Source: a virus | DNA length: 57,883 bases | Strand: one strand, 5' to 3' | IMG/VR virus record: IMGVR_UViG_3300035661_000073 | Coordinates: 1 to 57,883 of that record | In this document: one piece after another, positions 46,301 through 56,247 of the stretch | How the letters are laid out: every line of letters begins with the position of its first letter | Position numbering within the stretch: the first letter of the stretch is position 1 | Notes under the pieces: model-generated | Databases searched by the model: none | The model's input: only the letters and a program-made list of their open reading frames with translations | What the model was told of the DNA's origin: nothing | Program-made: the position numbers and the translations under genes

Positions 46301-49300
46301 CAAAGAGGCCCGGACCTTCGCCTCCACCGCCAGGGACAGTTTCACTTTCTCGGCCAGTTCCGGCGTGAGCGGAGCGAATTTCTTTTCGTACCATTTCGAA
46401 GGCTTCGGCTCGGATGGCGTCGGCGTCCTTGGCAGACTTGGCTTGCTGGAGTCGGGCGGCGTAGTCATTGATGATATCTCCTATCCCGGTCAGGTTCTTC
46501 TGGGCCTTGAAGTAGCCGAGTGCGGAGGCTGATTCCTGCTTCAATTCCCCGGCGCCCTTGGTGTCCACCGTGGCGGCTTTGCCCACCGCCTCAGAATATC
46601 GTTTCCCGGTCAGAACCGTGCCAGCCTGTTTGTCGGCCGCCAATTTGCCCTGGATATGGCGGATCAGGTCGGTCTGCTCGGCCAGGGTGGAGGTGGTCTC
46701 CTCTTCCCCGAACAGGTTGGTCTGGCCGGTGGCCACGTCGCGGGTGCCCTTGATCCGGTCCACCATCTCCTTCCAGTAGGGGGTGGAGATGTCCTCGGCG
46801 CTGCCCTTCTTGGCGATCAGGTCGTGCAGTTCCTTGAAGGCGGTCTCGGTCTGCTTGCCCTTCAACCCAGCCTTGCCGGTCTCGATGGCCAGTCGCAGGA
46901 TCTCTGGGTCATTGGCGGCGGCGTGGAACCAGGAGTCGGGCAGGCCGGCCAGGGCCATGCCGTCCTGGACGACCTTCTTATTGGCCGGGATGCCCTTGGC
47001 CTCCAGGTCGGCGGGAGTGGTCTTGGCGTTGCGGAAGTAGACCGCCGCGTCCAGGGCGGTGCCGTTGCCTTCCGCAAGGTTCTTCACCGCGCCCTGGGTC
47101 ATCGCATCCTTGGCGTCCTTGGCATCCAGGAACTGCACCCGAAGGTTCTGGACCCCCAGGTCCAGGGCCTTGTCGTAGCGGTTATGGCCGTTGACCACGT
47201 AGACCTTGCCGTCGGCCGGATCGCGCCACACGTCCAGCACCCCGGCGGACTGCTCATTCCATGCCTTGACCCCATGCAGGGAGCCAGTGGCCCCGGTTCG
47301 AGAGTTGACCTGCTGAATCCCGGTGGTCTCGTTCTGAACCTTGTGCTGGAACCGCACTGGATCGGCGTGGAGGCTGGCGGTGGGGATGGTGAACACATCG
47401 CCAGACACCTTCAGCCCAGGGACATCCTGGAGGGATTCCGGGACCTGCCGGGCCGGGGTCGGATCGAGGTTGGCGGCGGCACGGGCGGCCTTGGCGGCGG
47501 CCATCGCCTGGTCGGCCTTCTCGGGGGAGGTGCCGGTGCCGGAATGCAGTTCCCCGGTCAGGCGCACTTCCTTGCCGTTCTCGGTGAAGGTGAACGGGGC
47601 CTTGGCCAGCGCCTTGTTGGTGGCGGCGATGGCCGCATCGATCTGCGCCTGGGTCCCGCCGGTCAGACGGAACTCGTCACCGGAAATGTGAGCGGCCAAC
47701 AGACCCGCCTTCTTGGCCTGGGCATGGAGGGTCTTGCCGATGTGGATCAGGTATTCGGTCCCGGTCTCCTGGCCGTGCTTGTTGGCCGCTTTCAGCCCGC
47801 GCACGTCGAGGCTGGCGACCGGGTCGCCCTCTTTGTATTGTCGGTCGAAGGCGAGGCCGTTGGTCATCTCGGGAATGCGCTGGTCGAGCAGGCGGTCCCG
47901 CTCCAGTTCCTGCACCCGGGCGATGGCTTCCTGGTGGGTGAGTTGGTCGGCCGGCCGCTCCGCCGCAGCAGCGGCCCGCACCTGGGCTCGGCGCTCGGCT
48001 CCGCGCCGTTCCACGTCCACCGGCTGGTCGGCCTGCCGCCGGTCCTGGCCGGACCGTTCCTGGGGGGTGTCGAAGATCAGCCCTTCGGTGAAGTCCGGCG
48101 CTTTTTCTTGGACTTGCCTGCCTTCGACAGGGCGATTGCCACCGCCTGCTTCTGCGGGCGCCCCGACGACACCAGTTCCCGGATGTTCGCTGACACCACT
48201 TCCTTCGACTTGCCCTTCTTGAGCGGCACGGGGAGCCTCCTGGGGGTTCTGCTCGGGGGTGACCTTGCGCCACTTGTCCGCCACCGCCTCCCGGGCCTGG
48301 TTGATGGCGTCGAACTGCACCTGGTTGTAGGTGTGCCGGGCGTGGATGTCCTTCAACTCATCCACGGTCTTGGGGTCGTTCCGCAGCACCGTCTGGATGT
48401 CCTTGTCGGTGACCTTCTTGCCCTTCTGGGAGTAGGCTCGGCCCTTGGCCTTCTGGAGCACCCGGTCGAAGTCGCGCTGGATCCGCTCCAGGTCCGCCTG
48501 GGCTTGGGCCTGCTTCTCGTTCAGGGGCGCCATGTCCAGGTCGAACCGCTCCTGCAACAGCTGGGGCAGGCCGGCCCGGATCTGGTCCACCGGGATGGCC
48601 GGTGCCGCCGGTTCGGGGGCCGGGGTTGGTTCGGGCTGGGGAGATGGAGCGGCGGCGGCGGGCGCCTCTGGGGTGGGCAGGGTCCGCTTCTGGATGTCGC
48701 TCCGGTTGAACTGACGCTGGCCCGGCATCTCCTTGAGCGCCGCCTGGACTTCCTTCTGGACATCCACCGGTTCGGCCTTGCCCTTGTAGGCGATGCCGGC
48801 CTTGTCGATGTGGTCCAGCGTCCCCAGATCCCGCCAGGCGCTGGTGGCGTCCTTCTTGGCCTGTTCCCGCACCTCCGGGCGCCGATCGTCCATGCGCTCG
48901 TAGGCATCCTGCACCTTGCCCAGGATAGCCTCGCGGGCGTGGTCCCTGGACACGTACTCCTTGGCCACCTGCCCGGCCCGGAAGGTGCGTTGGCCTTCCC
49001 GGACCATGCCGGCCGCGCCGAACACATGCATGGCGGCGATCTGTTTGGTGGCCTCCACCACCCCCTGCTCCCACTTCTCCTTGGTCATGTCCTTGCCCAT
49101 GACCAACTTGTCCACCAATTGATCCAGGGTGCCCCAGGCCACGCCTTCCCCGGCGGTACGGGACGCACGGGCGGCGATCATCCCGGCCAGGGTCTTGAAC
49201 GCCTTGTCCCCACCCGGGACCGCCTGGAGCGCCGCCACGGTGGCGGCAGACAGGGTGCCTGCGGCCAGATACTGCGTAGGGGTGGCGTCCTCCTTCATGG

Positions 49301-50009
49301 CGCTGTGGGCCTTGCTGATCCCGTTCTCGGCCATCAGGAAGGCCAGCCCCCAGGGGTTGCCGTACTTGACCCCGGCGGCGGCGGTCCCGCCCACTAGTTC
49401 CGCGTCCTTGGCCACCCGACTTTCCGGGTTGCCGCCAGCCTCAGTGAGGAAGGTGCGGGCCAGGTTGTCGCTACGTTTCTGGTAGGCGTCCCAATCGTCG
49501 GACCAGTCCTTGACCGACTTGTAGACCTTGTCGAAGGCCCCACCGATGGCCTTGGTCACCGGGTTGGTGGCGGGCCCGGCCGCCGCGTCCAGGCGCCCCA
49601 GCAGGTCGGCCAGGATACCGGCGCCCTGAACGGGCACATTGACCGGGGCGGCCAGGCTCCGGCGGGCCGCTTCCACCCCGAAGGCGGCATCCTTGCGGCC
49701 CTGGCTGGGGGGTTCCACGGTCGGAGTGCGCCCCTCGGCGCCGGCCAGGTTGGCCTGCATGATGGTGTCCAGGGTGGACGGCTTGGGCGGCACCAGAGCC
49801 GGGCGCGGGGCGAGGTTCAGCGGACGCAGGACATCCGGCACCGGCCGGGGCCCAGCCGGAGAGGGCACGGCCGGACGCTGTGCCCGAGACAGCAGGGGGG
49901 CATCCGCACCGCCTTCCGGGACCGCCTCGAACCCATCCGGGGGAGGAGGTGGCCCTGCGGCCTTCCGGGCGGTGGCTTCCTCGAACCCCGGCGGCGGTGC
50001 GATGGCCAT
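43371..50009 (-). CDS. Giant internal virion / polyvalent protein with GGDEF-like and ParB-like domains
   Basis: A 2,212-residue protein with AAGGAG upstream. The N-terminus is Pro-rich (1-120). A helical region (120-480) precedes a Pro/Ala linker. About 720-830 is a degenerate GGDEF domain ([21 protein letters not shown] then [12 protein letters not shown], with SGDEF for GGDEF). About 855-990 is a ParB-like domain ([20 protein letters not shown], then [14 protein letters not shown]). After further linkers, the C-terminal 900 residues are helical ([20 protein letters not shown]). It closes the leftward virion arm after two probable ejection proteins. The pattern fits phage polyvalent proteins injected with the DNA; enzymatic activity is unproven. 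Confidence 0.75.
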   Translation of the reverse strand: MAIAPPPGFEEATARKAAGPPPPPDGFEAVPEGGADAPLLSRAQRPAVPSPAGPRPVPDVLRPLNLAPRPALVPPKPSTLDTIMQANLAGAEGRTPTVEPPSQGRKDAAFGVEAARRSLAAPVNVPVQGAGILADLLGRLDAAAGPATNPVTKAIGGAFDKVYKSVKDWSDDWDAYQKRSDNLARTFLTEAGGNPESRVAKDAELVGGTAAAGVKYGNPWGLAFLMAENGISKAHSAMKEDATPTQYLAAGTLSAATVAALQAVPGGDKAFKTLAGMIAARASRTAGEGVAWGTLDQLVDKLVMGKDMTKEKWEQGVVEATKQIAAMHVFGAAGMVREGQRTFRAGQVAKEYVSRDHAREAILGKVQDAYERMDDRRPEVREQAKKDATSAWRDLGTLDHIDKAGIAYKGKAEPVDVQKEVQAALKEMPGQRQFNRSDIQKRTLPTPEAPAAAAPSPQPEPTPAPEPAAPAIPVDQIRAGLPQLLQERFDLDMAPLNEKQAQAQADLERIQRDFDRVLQKAKGRAYSQKGKKVTDKDIQTVLRNDPKTVDELKDIHARHTYNQVQFDAINQAREAVADKWRKVTPEQNPQEAPRAAQEGQVEGSGVSEHPGTGVVGAPAEAGGGNRPVEGRQVQEKAPDFTEGLIFDTPQERSGQDRRQADQPVDVERRGAERRAQVRAAAAAERPADQLTHQEAIARVQELERDRLLDQRIPEMTNGLAFDRQYKEGDPVASLDVRGLKAANKHGQETGTEYLIHIGKTLHAQAKKAGLLAAHISGDEFRLTGGTQAQIDAAIAATNKALAKAPFTFTENGKEVRLTGELHSGTGTSPEKADQAMAAAKAARAAANLDPTPARQVPESLQDVPGLKVSGDVFTIPTASLHADPVRFQHKVQNETTGIQQVNSRTGATGSLHGVKAWNEQSAGVLDVWRDPADGKVYVVNGHNRYDKALDLGVQNLRVQFLDAKDAKDAMTQGAVKNLAEGNGTALDAAVYFRNAKTTPADLEAKGIPANKKVVQDGMALAGLPDSWFHAAANDPEILRLAIETGKAGLKGKQTETAFKELHDLIAKKGSAEDISTPYWKEMVDRIKGTRDVATGQTNLFGEEETTSTLAEQTDLIRHIQGKLAADKQAGTVLTGKRYSEAVGKAATVDTKGAGELKQESASALGYFKAQKNLTGIGDIINDYAARLQQAKSAKDADAIRAEAFEMVRKEIRSAHAGTGRESETVPGGGGEGPGLFGGDGSADFGGTEGEVATAPEPAKANAKAPEPATEKPAPKLRTVRTKAEPKPKAELSPEQKAMKDTRVREKARIGELFPGDQDKSLRKWLYTQRAHYAHLEDATLQRMAEQYRAAQKPKTDAELDQALAQQGAQTPESVAQDVEEAGKVGRQTGAIIVPPGRAGQGLLARAAKRAITGAVHAISEGISPFRHLGDNAFKNLAQALDGNNQLQHLDAGTGGLAEQADSMIDPTLPKPKGDLKSGTVGQYGRSPHQIEGQVHEPGEGIVIDQSLAANDRVMKQAAGTQWAVRTLRGVKDASKVVQKVMTPVSQNIFRVSRQLDPLERQAEALDKALKQATERAATRIANESEAKGIDRALKSGQAGDRSKGLKRGTEEALLNAMGMAGNDPSVVKARELKAKWDAKNRGTMKRLQDELKGHYTNADARIQELAKKYQDVRVSLLAELPADGAPPEWLEKIATKQDMEVAGQIREGMDKYREALKKRGIPVLEDPYITHLLKPLDTQRFSTPEGRLQIKQVLSFHHRNGNMNLFPTAHGSLSYYIPTVARKLAYQPVLNKWGKNPYLTEGGDYYAPKYGAWLNERLRDMEYPKEPPVYAPILQAAKQFEILKTIAFSPRVAVKHAIKTANLLGYHHTWLLPAMKDMAVNYAQDAANAPLIQKAVKALGGTPRDQSLTQVLAANLMATKQISRMLREDPMVAEYERGTLDRPVTKLAGKIGTLAGYPVTAVEAFENGLNMMASVRRGAAAGFDANKQIRATMLSILDYNYRGGADAAKYLKDPVANAGIMFTMTPAKGLEIQAKILAQGLKGEKDVFGSDETAHLIRHVVALGAIGLIGKKYGHDLFKMMFHPPLVNAHWAANMTKGMFHYFFTPDKMQGKREVAAAVGDWRGAATSSPVLGISADIYALAASLMKGSASPLLSSVSSIKQAKILTGQEKPRGYADAAHYLTDSPTPAEERRREAQAVRKGLPTVQRLLSK

Positions 50010-50011
50010 GG

Positions 50012-51601
50012 CTACTCCTTCACCCAGTTGTTGCCCTTGAGCCGGAACCAGACCAGATCCCCGGTGGCCTTGTCCCGGAACTGCTGGCGCTCACCGCCGG
50101 ACGAGGGTTCGGGACGACCGCCCTTGGGGGTTCCCGCGTCCCGAGAATTCTCTGGGCGCTGCACCTTGTCCTTCTCCCACTGGTCCAGGGCGGTCATCAC
50201 CGCCTTGCCCTGGTCCGGGTCGTTCAGGTTCAGGGCGTAGGCCAGGGCCATGTCCGGGTCCTCGTTGGCCAGTTTCTTGAACTGCGCCACCGCCTGGAGC
50301 GGGGATAGGGCACTGACGCCCTTCATCGCATCGCCCTTGGCCTGGTTGATCAGGGTGTTGACCCGCTGCTGCTTGCGCCGTTCCAGCCGGTCCACCGCCT
50401 TCTCCCCCTCGGACTTGACGTAGGCGTTGGCCCGGGTCACCTTCGCCTGGAGCGAATCCAGTTTGGCCTGGAGCGCGTCCCGCTTGGCCGGGTCGGCTTC
50501 CTTGGCCAGCGCCAGGGTGGTCTTCTGGATCTCGTCGGCCACCTGGATGTCCTTGTTGGAGTCCTCGCCCATCCGCAAACTGGCCCGCCAGTTCTCGCCC
50601 TTCTCCTTGAACCTCAGCCGCTCCCAGTCCCCTTTCTCCTTCATCATTTCGACCATGAGTTTGGTCATGTTGTCGGCGTTGTCCTTGGTCTGCTTGGTGT
50701 AATCATTGGCGTCGATCAGGCCCGCCTTGAGCATCCCGTCGGTGAGCACCTGACTCATGCCGACCCAGGTCCCGTCCGGGTTCTGGAGCCCGTCCAGGCC
50801 GGTGCGCGGGTCCTGGCCCACCTTCCAGCCGGGGCCGTAGATCGAGTTGATGGTGTTCTGGTCCTTGCGCCGCACCGCGTCCACGAACGCCTGCGCCTTG
50901 CGGTTGCGGACGGCGTTGTCCACGCTCGCCTTGTAGTCCTCCACCTCGGTCTTCCACTTCTGGAAACTCGGGTCCTTCTCCTTCATGTCCATCCAGGCGG
51001 ACAGCATCCGGTTGGCGGCCTGGGGATCGTTGGGGAAGTGCTGGCGGGCATACTGGATGATCCGGGTCTCGGCTTCCTGGGCCTCCTTGGTGTAGGCCAG
51101 TTCCTTCTCGTGCAGCCCTTTCAGGGTGTCGCTCATTTCTGGCGGAGCGACCGGGCCCTGGGGCTGGGCCTGGGGCGGGGTGGCGGTCAGGGCAGGGGCG
51201 GCGGCCGGTGCCGGGGGTTGCCACTGGGCGATCTTCTTGGCCAGCGGGGAGTCGGGGTGGACCAGCCCGGTGGTTGGCGCCCCCAGGCCCGGGACGGCAG
51301 GGGCCGCCAGGGTCGGGCCGTTGGCGGGGGCAGGGACGGGCGCGGGGCCGTTCAGGGACGCCTCATACTCGGCCAACTGCGCCGTGGCCAGATGGGCGGG
51401 GTCGGCCATTCGGTACGCCTTCTGCGCCCCGTTCAGGTCCATGCCCGCCTGGCGCTGCTGGGACTCGTCCCAGGACTGGCGGATGCGGGCCAGTTGCTCG
51501 TCCTGGATGGACTCCTGGCGGTCCTTGTCCCGCCGGGCCAGGACCCCCTCAGCGTACCCGTTCAGCGCCTGCCCGATGCCGCCTGCCGCTCGCCAGTCCA
51601 T
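50012..51601 (-). CDS. Probable internal virion (ejection) protein
   Basis: A 529-residue, mostly helical protein with TAGGAGG upstream. It has an N-terminal coiled region, a Pro/Ala-rich linker (about 85-150) and a long charged helical body with QRVNTLINQAKGDAMKG. It ends with a small beta motif (DKATGDLVWFRLKGNNWVKE) that resembles a domain at the C-terminus of podovirus ejection proteins. It is two bases from the giant protein gene. The role in DNA delivery is inferred. Confidence 0.6.
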   Translation of the reverse strand: MDWRAAGGIGQALNGYAEGVLARRDKDRQESIQDEQLARIRQSWDESQQRQAGMDLNGAQKAYRMADPAHLATAQLAEYEASLNGPAPVPAPANGPTLAAPAVPGLGAPTTGLVHPDSPLAKKIAQWQPPAPAAAPALTATPPQAQPQGPVAPPEMSDTLKGLHEKELAYTKEAQEAETRIIQYARQHFPNDPQAANRMLSAWMDMKEKDPSFQKWKTEVEDYKASVDNAVRNRKAQAFVDAVRRKDQNTINSIYGPGWKVGQDPRTGLDGLQNPDGTWVGMSQVLTDGMLKAGLIDANDYTKQTKDNADNMTKLMVEMMKEKGDWERLRFKEKGENWRASLRMGEDSNKDIQVADEIQKTTLALAKEADPAKRDALQAKLDSLQAKVTRANAYVKSEGEKAVDRLERRKQQRVNTLINQAKGDAMKGVSALSPLQAVAQFKKLANEDPDMALAYALNLNDPDQGKAVMTALDQWEKDKVQRPENSRDAGTPKGGRPEPSSGGERQQFRDKATGDLVWFRLKGNNWVKE

Positions 51602-51610
51602 GATGCCCTC

Positions 51611-52300
51611 CTACGAAATCCGCAGATCCGACATGTCCGCGCCGTAACCGGACGGGGACCAGTCCTGGCTGTAGTCCACCGAGCCGCCCGGGTTGCCGCC
51701 GCCGCTGGGCGCCTGCAAGGGTTTGCGGTAGAGCATGGCCAGGTTCGCCAGGCCACGGGCCGCCTCGCCGTAGGCGCTGGCCGAAGCGGTGGAGTCCTGG
51801 TTGGACCACTGGTTCATCTGCCCGGCCATGTCGGCATTGACGCCGGTCTGCACCCCGACCCAGCCCGGCACCCGCGAGGCCCGGTCGGTCCACTGGCCGA
51901 GCTGCGCCCGCTTGTTGATCTGGTCCTCCAGGTTCAGCCCGGCGATGCCCTGGGCCTTGGCGAACTGGCTGGTGAGCATCCGCCCCCCGGCGATGCTGTC
52001 GCCGGTCACCGGGGCCTGGGTCAGGATGTTGCGCTGGATGCCAGCGAACTCGCTGCCCAGGCGGTCCTGGGCCCGCTGGCCTTCCGGGGTCAGGCCGGTG
52101 CCCTGGAATACCCCCAACTGCCTCTGGATGAGATCCTGGGTCGGCGCTTCCTGGGCCTTCAGCTCCTCCCCGATGGCCTGGTTGCGCTGCCACATCTCGT
52201 AGGCTTGCGCCCGTTCGCGCTTGGCATCCTTGCCCCCGGAGATCCCGGAGTAGATGCTGAACGCGGTCCCAACTCCTGCGGCTACGGCTGCGGCGGACAT
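51611..52300 (-). CDS. Probable internal virion protein, small
   Basis: A 229-residue protein with AGGAGG upstream. The N-terminus MSAAAVAAGVGTAFSIYSGI is mildly hydrophobic, as in T7 gp14-like proteins. The following helical region is rich in Gln and Ala. A Ser/Gly-rich tail ends the protein. First of three consecutive ejection candidates. Confidence 0.6.
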   Translation of the reverse strand: MSAAAVAAGVGTAFSIYSGISGGKDAKRERAQAYEMWQRNQAIGEELKAQEAPTQDLIQRQLGVFQGTGLTPEGQRAQDRLGSEFAGIQRNILTQAPVTGDSIAGGRMLTSQFAKAQGIAGLNLEDQINKRAQLGQWTDRASRVPGWVGVQTGVNADMAGQMNQWSNQDSTASASAYGEAARGLANLAMLYRKPLQAPSGGGNPGGSVDYSQDWSPSGYGADMSDLRIS

Positions 52301-52767
52301 GGCAACACCTCCTGGAGAACCTTCCCGGTGATGAAGTCGAAACCGTGGGGTTCGTCCTCGAACAGTTGCTTCTCGATCTCGGTGAGGTCGGTGAGATGGG
52401 TGTGGTGGGCGGTGGCGAACAGGGTATCCTCGTGCGCCACGGCGAACGGCTTCACCCCGGCCTTGCCAGTGATCGAGGCCGGGCCTTGCAGGCGCACCAG
52501 CCCGCGCTCGGTCAGGATCGAGATGTCCCCGGACAGGCAGATCAGCAGGTCGTCCTGCCGGTGGACCCGCCCGGTCAGGCAGACATTTTTCGGAATTTTG
52601 ATTTTCCGGAAATAAATCCCGAAGGCGAATTCATGTTCCACTGGAAGTTCCACGAATTCCCCGCTGGCCAGGATCCCCTGCTCCATGGCCCGGATAGCCA
52701 CACGCACCTTGTCCGGGGTGGGTTCTGCCGCCCCGAAGCCGATGGTGCTGATTCGATGGGTGATCAT
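52282..52767 (-). CDS. Cupin-like protein in the virion block
   Basis: A 161-residue protein. Strands VEHEFAFGIYFRKIKIPKN, LTGRVHRQDDLLICLSGDIS and GVKPFAVAHEDTLFATAHHT follow a cupin barrel, with a His-x-Gln-Asp-Asp pair that could bind metal and a second His cluster. The start overlaps the preceding stop (ATGA). Similar cupin-fold proteins occur in some podovirus tail blocks without a known role. Confidence 0.6.
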   Translation of the reverse strand: MITHRISTIGFGAAEPTPDKVRVAIRAMEQGILASGEFVELPVEHEFAFGIYFRKIKIPKNVCLTGRVHRQDDLLICLSGDISILTERGLVRLQGPASITGKAGVKPFAVAHEDTLFATAHHTHLTDLTEIEKQLFEDEPHGFDFITGKVLQEVLPCPPQP

Positions 52768-53192
52768 TGCGTCTCCAGGGGGTCCCAGTCGAACTTGATC
52801 AGGCGGATCCAGGCCAGCCCGGTCATCTGCAAGCGGATCCCGAAACCGGCGGTGCCTTCCGGGAGTTTCAGCAGGGCCGCCTGCCAGGCATCCTCGGCCA
52901 GGACCACGCGCACGTCCCGGGACAGCAGGGTCTGGTCGATCCAGACATTGACGAACAGGGTTCCGCCGCCCGAGAAGTGGATGGAGTCAAACGACCGGGC
53001 CAAGGACGGGTCACCGATCTGCTCACCCTCGCCCGGGTAGATCAGGCCGGTGTCCACGAACGGCAGGAGGTCCCGACGGTCCTGGTTGAACAGGGCATAG
53101 ACGGTCTGCCGACCGGTGCCGGCCGGGGCCAACCTCGAAAAGCTGGTCCCGGCGGCAAGGTAGTCCTGGTAGGTATCAACCAGGGACGGCAT
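52764..53192 (-). CDS. Structural protein candidate
   Basis: A 142-residue beta-rich protein, MPSLVDTYQDYLAAGTSFSR..., in the virion arm. It contains strands GGGTLFVNVWIDQTLL and GFGIRLQMTGLAWIRL. No family was recognised. Confidence 0.55.
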   Translation of the reverse strand: MPSLVDTYQDYLAAGTSFSRLAPAGTGRQTVYALFNQDRRDLLPFVDTGLIYPGEGEQIGDPSLARSFDSIHFSGGGTLFVNVWIDQTLLSRDVRVVLAEDAWQAALLKLPEGTAGFGIRLQMTGLAWIRLIKFDWDPLETQ

Positions 53193-53198
53193 GGTGGG

Positions 53199-53945
53199 CT
53201 AGCCGTGGACGCTGCGGACGGCGGCGGTGACGTTCACGGTGCCGGTCACGGTGCCGTTCTGGAAGCGAAGATGGCTGAAGGCCACCTGGTTGCCCGAGGT
53301 GAGGGAGTTGTACTGGACCGCCGCACCCGTGGCACCGATGGCCAAGGCGCTGGACAGGTTGATCCAGCCCTGGCCGTCCACCGAACCCTGGACGTAGGCA
53401 TTGGCCACGCTGCCGGTGTCGGCCGCGTTGGTCTTGGCGACGATGGACTGGACGGTGCCGTCCACGGCCACCGGGAAAGAGGTGGCGGCCGACGCGGTGG
53501 CGGTGAAGTGGCGGCCCACGGTCATGGCGCAGGACGGGATGGTCAGCGGGCCGATGGCGTCGGTGGAATAGGTGCCGGTGCCGCCGGCCGAACCGGTCAA
53601 CTGGCCGGTGATGTGGACGCCTTCCGGGATGCCGGGGCCGTTCAGCAGGGTGGAATCCGGGTCCACGGTGGCGGTGCCGGTGCCGGTGCCGACCGTGATG
53701 GCGGTGAACCGAGTGCCGACGGTGGCGTTGGCCGGGGCGCCGGCCACGGACCAGTCCGTGGTGCCCAGCGACTTGATCTTGTAGGTCACCCCGGTCACCA
53801 GGGCGGTGGCCGCGACGGTGGCGCCCGGATTGCAGACGATGCCGGAACCGACGGTGACGGTAAGGACGCCGCCACCGGTCAGGAGGCCGCCCGCGTGGGA
53901 GGCGGTGATGGACTGGCCGGGGAAACGGAAAGCCTTCGCGGTCAT
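53199..53945 (-). CDS. Decoration or head-fibre-like structural protein
   Basis: A 248-residue protein rich in Gly, Thr, Ala and Val with AAAGGAG upstream. The segment TYKIKSLGTTDWSVAGAPA, then VGTRFTAITVGTGTGTATV matches a repeat common in phage surface proteins ('Y-I--LG-TDW...G-F-A...GTGTA'). The beta-rich composition suggests an exposed virion protein. Confidence 0.6.
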   Translation of the reverse strand: MTAKAFRFPGQSITASHAGGLLTGGGVLTVTVGSGIVCNPGATVAATALVTGVTYKIKSLGTTDWSVAGAPANATVGTRFTAITVGTGTGTATVDPDSTLLNGPGIPEGVHITGQLTGSAGGTGTYSTDAIGPLTIPSCAMTVGRHFTATASAATSFPVAVDGTVQSIVAKTNAADTGSVANAYVQGSVDGQGWINLSSALAIGATGAAVQYNSLTSGNQVAFSHLRFQNGTVTGTVNVTAAVRSVHG

Positions 53946-54035
53946 GATGTTCTCCTTTCAGGAGGGTGATGGGGTGGGGTGGTGGGCGGGTGGTGTTGAC
54001 CGGATGCCTCGCCAGGGATCACCCGGAGGGTTGGC

Positions 54036-54263
54036 TCACTTCTTGCTCTGACACGATTCCAGGTTGGTGATGCGCCGGTCGAAGCCTTCCATGGTCGCCT
54101 TCAAGCCGGAGAGGTCGCCGCGCAGGGCCCGGGTCTCGCAAACCTGGTCCTGCATGGCACCGGTCAGTTGCCCCCCCCCAAGGAGGACGAGCACCCCGAT
54201 CAGGGCGAGTAGAGCAGGCACCATCCAGGCTCGGACGGAATCGCGGCGTTCGGCGTTGGTCAT
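54036..54263 (-). CDS. Single-span membrane protein with coiled-coil tail
   Basis: A 75-residue protein with TAGGAG upstream. One membrane span lies at about residues 13-33 (WMVPALLALIGVLVLLGGGQ). The C-terminus is a coiled coil (SGLKATMEGFDRRITNLESC). It follows a TGACTAA-type element. It may be a holin accessory or an inner-membrane virion protein. Confidence 0.55.
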   Translation of the reverse strand: MTNAERRDSVRAWMVPALLALIGVLVLLGGGQLTGAMQDQVCETRALRGDLSGLKATMEGFDRRITNLESCQSKK

Positions 54264-54289
54264 GATGAACTCCTACACAGGACACACCC

Positions 54290-54316
54290 CTGTATAAATT
54301 TTAGTCACTTTCTGAC
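54290..54316 (-). promoter_or_regulatory. TGACTAA-type element before the 54263 gene
   Basis: Read leftward: GTCAGAAAGTGACTAAAATT then TATACAG, about 30 bases before the start. It shares 17 of 18 bases with the copy at 43032-43053. TATACA could be a -10. Confidence 0.5.
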
Positions 54317-54364
54317 GGAAGCATCCTTTTCTTGATGGGTTGGTCAGATTTGGTTCAGCCAAAT

Positions 54365-54739
54365 TTACATCCCATTCTCTGCCATCAACTCCGGCACGGT
54401 GAACGGCATCGGCCCACAGGGGTTGAAGTCCATCAAATCGCCGGACCACTCATGGGTGATCAGCGGCTTCCGCTGGTAGTAAAGTCCCCAGACGCTGGTA
54501 ATCCAGTTCTGCACAGCTACTGCCTTGGGCAGGCCACGAAGAACGCTGATGGTGAGCAGTCCAATGGCCGCGCCGGAGATACTGGCCTCCTGGTAGTCCC
54601 GCGCTGCGCACCAGAGCGCGTCCAGGTTCTGCGCTCGAATCACATCCAAGGAGGTAGTGAATTCCTCGTCCGTCAGGTCCGGATTCCGCACCGGGCCGGC
54701 TTCGGTGTTAACCCACAGAGGGCGTTCGGGTCCTACCAT
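54365..54739 (-). CDS. Hypothetical protein, possible fibre chaperone
   Basis: A 124-residue protein, [20 protein letters not shown]..., overlapping the fibre gene stop by seven bases. A helical middle ([20 protein letters not shown]) is followed by a turn-rich end. Its location directly after a fibre gene resembles fibre-assembly chaperones; no motif supports this. Confidence 0.5.
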   Translation of the reverse strand: MVGPERPLWVNTEAGPVRNPDLTDEEFTTSLDVIRAQNLDALWCAARDYQEASISGAAIGLLTISVLRGLPKAVAVQNWITSVWGLYYQRKPLITHEWSGDLMDFNPCGPMPFTVPELMAENGM

Positions 54740-55800
54740 ACGGGCACCTCCTGGACAGTCATCGAACCTGCGGCGATGTCCACGGTGTTGGCGGCTAGGC
54801 TGTGCTGAAAGTCCATCTGGAGTTCATCCCCTGCCGCCAATGGCGCAAATTCGTTGTATGGCGGGGTCGGGTACTGGCCGCCCACGAAATTACAAATCTC
54901 CAACAGAGCGGTGTATCCGGCGTTGATCTTCACGCTCATGAGGAAACGACCCATTGTTCCGGTGAAGCTGGTTGCAGATCCGTCGATCTGGAACCGTCCA
55001 CAGATGAAGTAATACCCAGCCCGGCGGATCTTGAATTTGGCATTGGCAGCATTGGTCATGCTGGAGTTGTCAAACCCAACCGTGGTCATGGCTGTATAGA
55101 CGTTGTGTGCGAAACTCCCGGTAAGGTCCGTCTGGGCCCCGCCTGCGAGTTTTGCGATCATCGGGATAGATTTCCCACCGATCTTGCACCAGTTGGACCC
55201 GTCGCACTTGAGTATGGCGACTTCGTTAGCCCACATGACCCTAGTGTTCTGCCCATCGATCAGTTCCGCGCCGTTCCCCTTGACCGTCACCAGTTTGGTG
55301 CTGGACCCGTCAATCCGGACGCCAACCAGTGCCCCGTTCGAGGATGCCGCAGCCGGCAGGGTGACGGTGTAGTCGGCCGAAGTTGCGGTGCATTTGTGGA
55401 AGGTCGCGGCGGCCAAGTTCGCGGTCGTGGTGACGGCCACCTCGGCGTTGACCAGGGTGGCAAGTAGGTCTGCGGCCGCGTCTGCACCAGTCGCTCCCGT
55501 AGGCCCGGTTGGTCCCGTGGGGCCTGGCACCGTGGAATCAGCCCCAGTGGGCCCTGTCGGCCCAGTTGCACCGGTTGGTCCCGTGGGTCCTGTGGCACCT
55601 GTCGGACCGGTCGCACCAGTGGCACCCGCACCACCACCGCCACCGCCCCAGTAGCCGAGGTCGCTCCAGTGATCGATCCCGTTGCCCAGTTTGACCCGGG
55701 AGGTATCCAGTTCGATCCCCAACTCCCCCTGCGCCAGGATAGGGTTCGTGGCCGTCCATGCAGCCGCCGAATCACGCCGAAGTTGAATCTGTCCAGCCAT
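54733..55800 (-). CDS. Tail fibre with Mtd-type N-terminus, collagen-like stalk and C1q-like head
   Basis: A 355-residue protein. ATG 55800 has GGAGGGG upstream; the adjacent ATG 55803 is less well spaced. Residues 1-50 match the phage fibre N-terminal module ([41 protein letters not shown]). Residues 58-110 are GAT/GPT collagen-like triplets, including [11 protein letters not shown] also found in the larger fibre. The C-terminal 130 residues ([20 protein letters not shown]) resemble a C1q/TNF-like jelly roll, a trimeric receptor-binding fold. It is probably a receptor-binding protein. Confidence 0.8.
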   Translation of the reverse strand: MAGQIQLRRDSAAAWTATNPILAQGELGIELDTSRVKLGNGIDHWSDLGYWGGGGGGAGATGATGPTGATGPTGPTGATGPTGPTGADSTVPGPTGPTGPTGATGADAAADLLATLVNAEVAVTTTANLAAATFHKCTATSADYTVTLPAAASSNGALVGVRIDGSSTKLVTVKGNGAELIDGQNTRVMWANEVAILKCDGSNWCKIGGKSIPMIAKLAGGAQTDLTGSFAHNVYTAMTTVGFDNSSMTNAANAKFKIRRAGYYFICGRFQIDGSATSFTGTMGRFLMSVKINAGYTALLEICNFVGGQYPTPPYNEFAPLAAGDELQMDFQHSLAANTVDIAAGSMTVQEVPVW

Positions 55801-55994
55801 CATGCCCCTCCACCATCAATCCCAGTGGTCCCGCCATAGACCGAACTCGCGGTTCCGCCGTCGATATTTCCTCCGCCCCCTGCACCCGCCGGCAGGAATT
55901 CGGCCGGGATTGTCGCTCCCGCCTGGAACTCCGCAACCCCGGTGGGATTACCGTCCAGGTCGTAGGTAACGTAGATGGGGATGTGATCAGTCAT
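55800..55994 (-). CDS. Small Gly-rich tail protein
   Basis: A 64-residue protein. [20 protein letters not shown] is followed by [16 protein letters not shown], then a Gly-rich tail ([20 protein letters not shown]) seen at fibre and baseplate attachment points. It is coupled both to the upstream 31-residue frame (ATGA) and to the fibre gene. Confidence 0.6.
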   Translation of the reverse strand: MTDHIPIYVTYDLDGNPTGVAEFQAGATIPAEFLPAGAGGGGNIDGGTASSVYGGTTGIDGGGA

Positions 55995-56086
55995 GTTTTT
56001 CCCCTTGGGCACTGGCAGCGGCGGTACACCACCTGCTGTCGGGCCTCGGTCAGGGCGACCAGGAGGTGGGCGGGAGTGAGGGTCAC
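55991..56086 (-). CDS. Possible tiny coupled protein
   Basis: A 31-residue peptide with GTG start overlapping the preceding stop (GTGA); its own stop overlaps the next ATG (ATGA). It is called mainly for this coupling. It may only serve to carry ribosomes to the next gene. Confidence 0.35.
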   Translation of the reverse strand: MTLTPAHLLVALTEARQQVVYRRCQCPRGKT

Positions 56087-56238
56087 GGCCGCCGTACCGG
56101 CTGACCCTCGGGCCAACGTTGGCCGGTGGGGGGTGGAGTGGGCCCGAGCACCGTCGTAAAAAGGACCGGACCCAAGACCTTAGTAGCAATTGCCGTGGTC
56201 ACTCCCAATGCCGCTGGCTTCACCGAGTAAGTAGACAT
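56083..56238 (-). CDS. Possible small tail-module protein
   Basis: A 51-residue protein, MSTYSVKPAALGVTTAIATK..., with AAGGA upstream. The N-terminal half is Ala/Val/Thr-rich and the end is Pro-rich. It follows the 56248 gene closely and starts the coupled chain leading into the fibre gene. Confidence 0.45.
   Translation of the reverse strand: MSTYSVKPAALGVTTAIATKVLGPVLFTTVLGPTPPPTGQRWPEGQPVRRP
56110..56123. repeat. 14-base perfect palindrome
   Basis: GGCCAACGTTGGCC, inside the 51-residue frame. It could be chance in GC-rich DNA, or a restriction or regulator site. Confidence 0.3.
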
Positions 56239-56247
56239 TGCCGATCC

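Noticed and set aside
43707-49397. Long plus-strand frames (941 and 913 residues) across the giant gene
   Set aside because: Low-complexity Gly/Val/His-rich antisense products without motifs; codon-position GC bias supports the minus strand.
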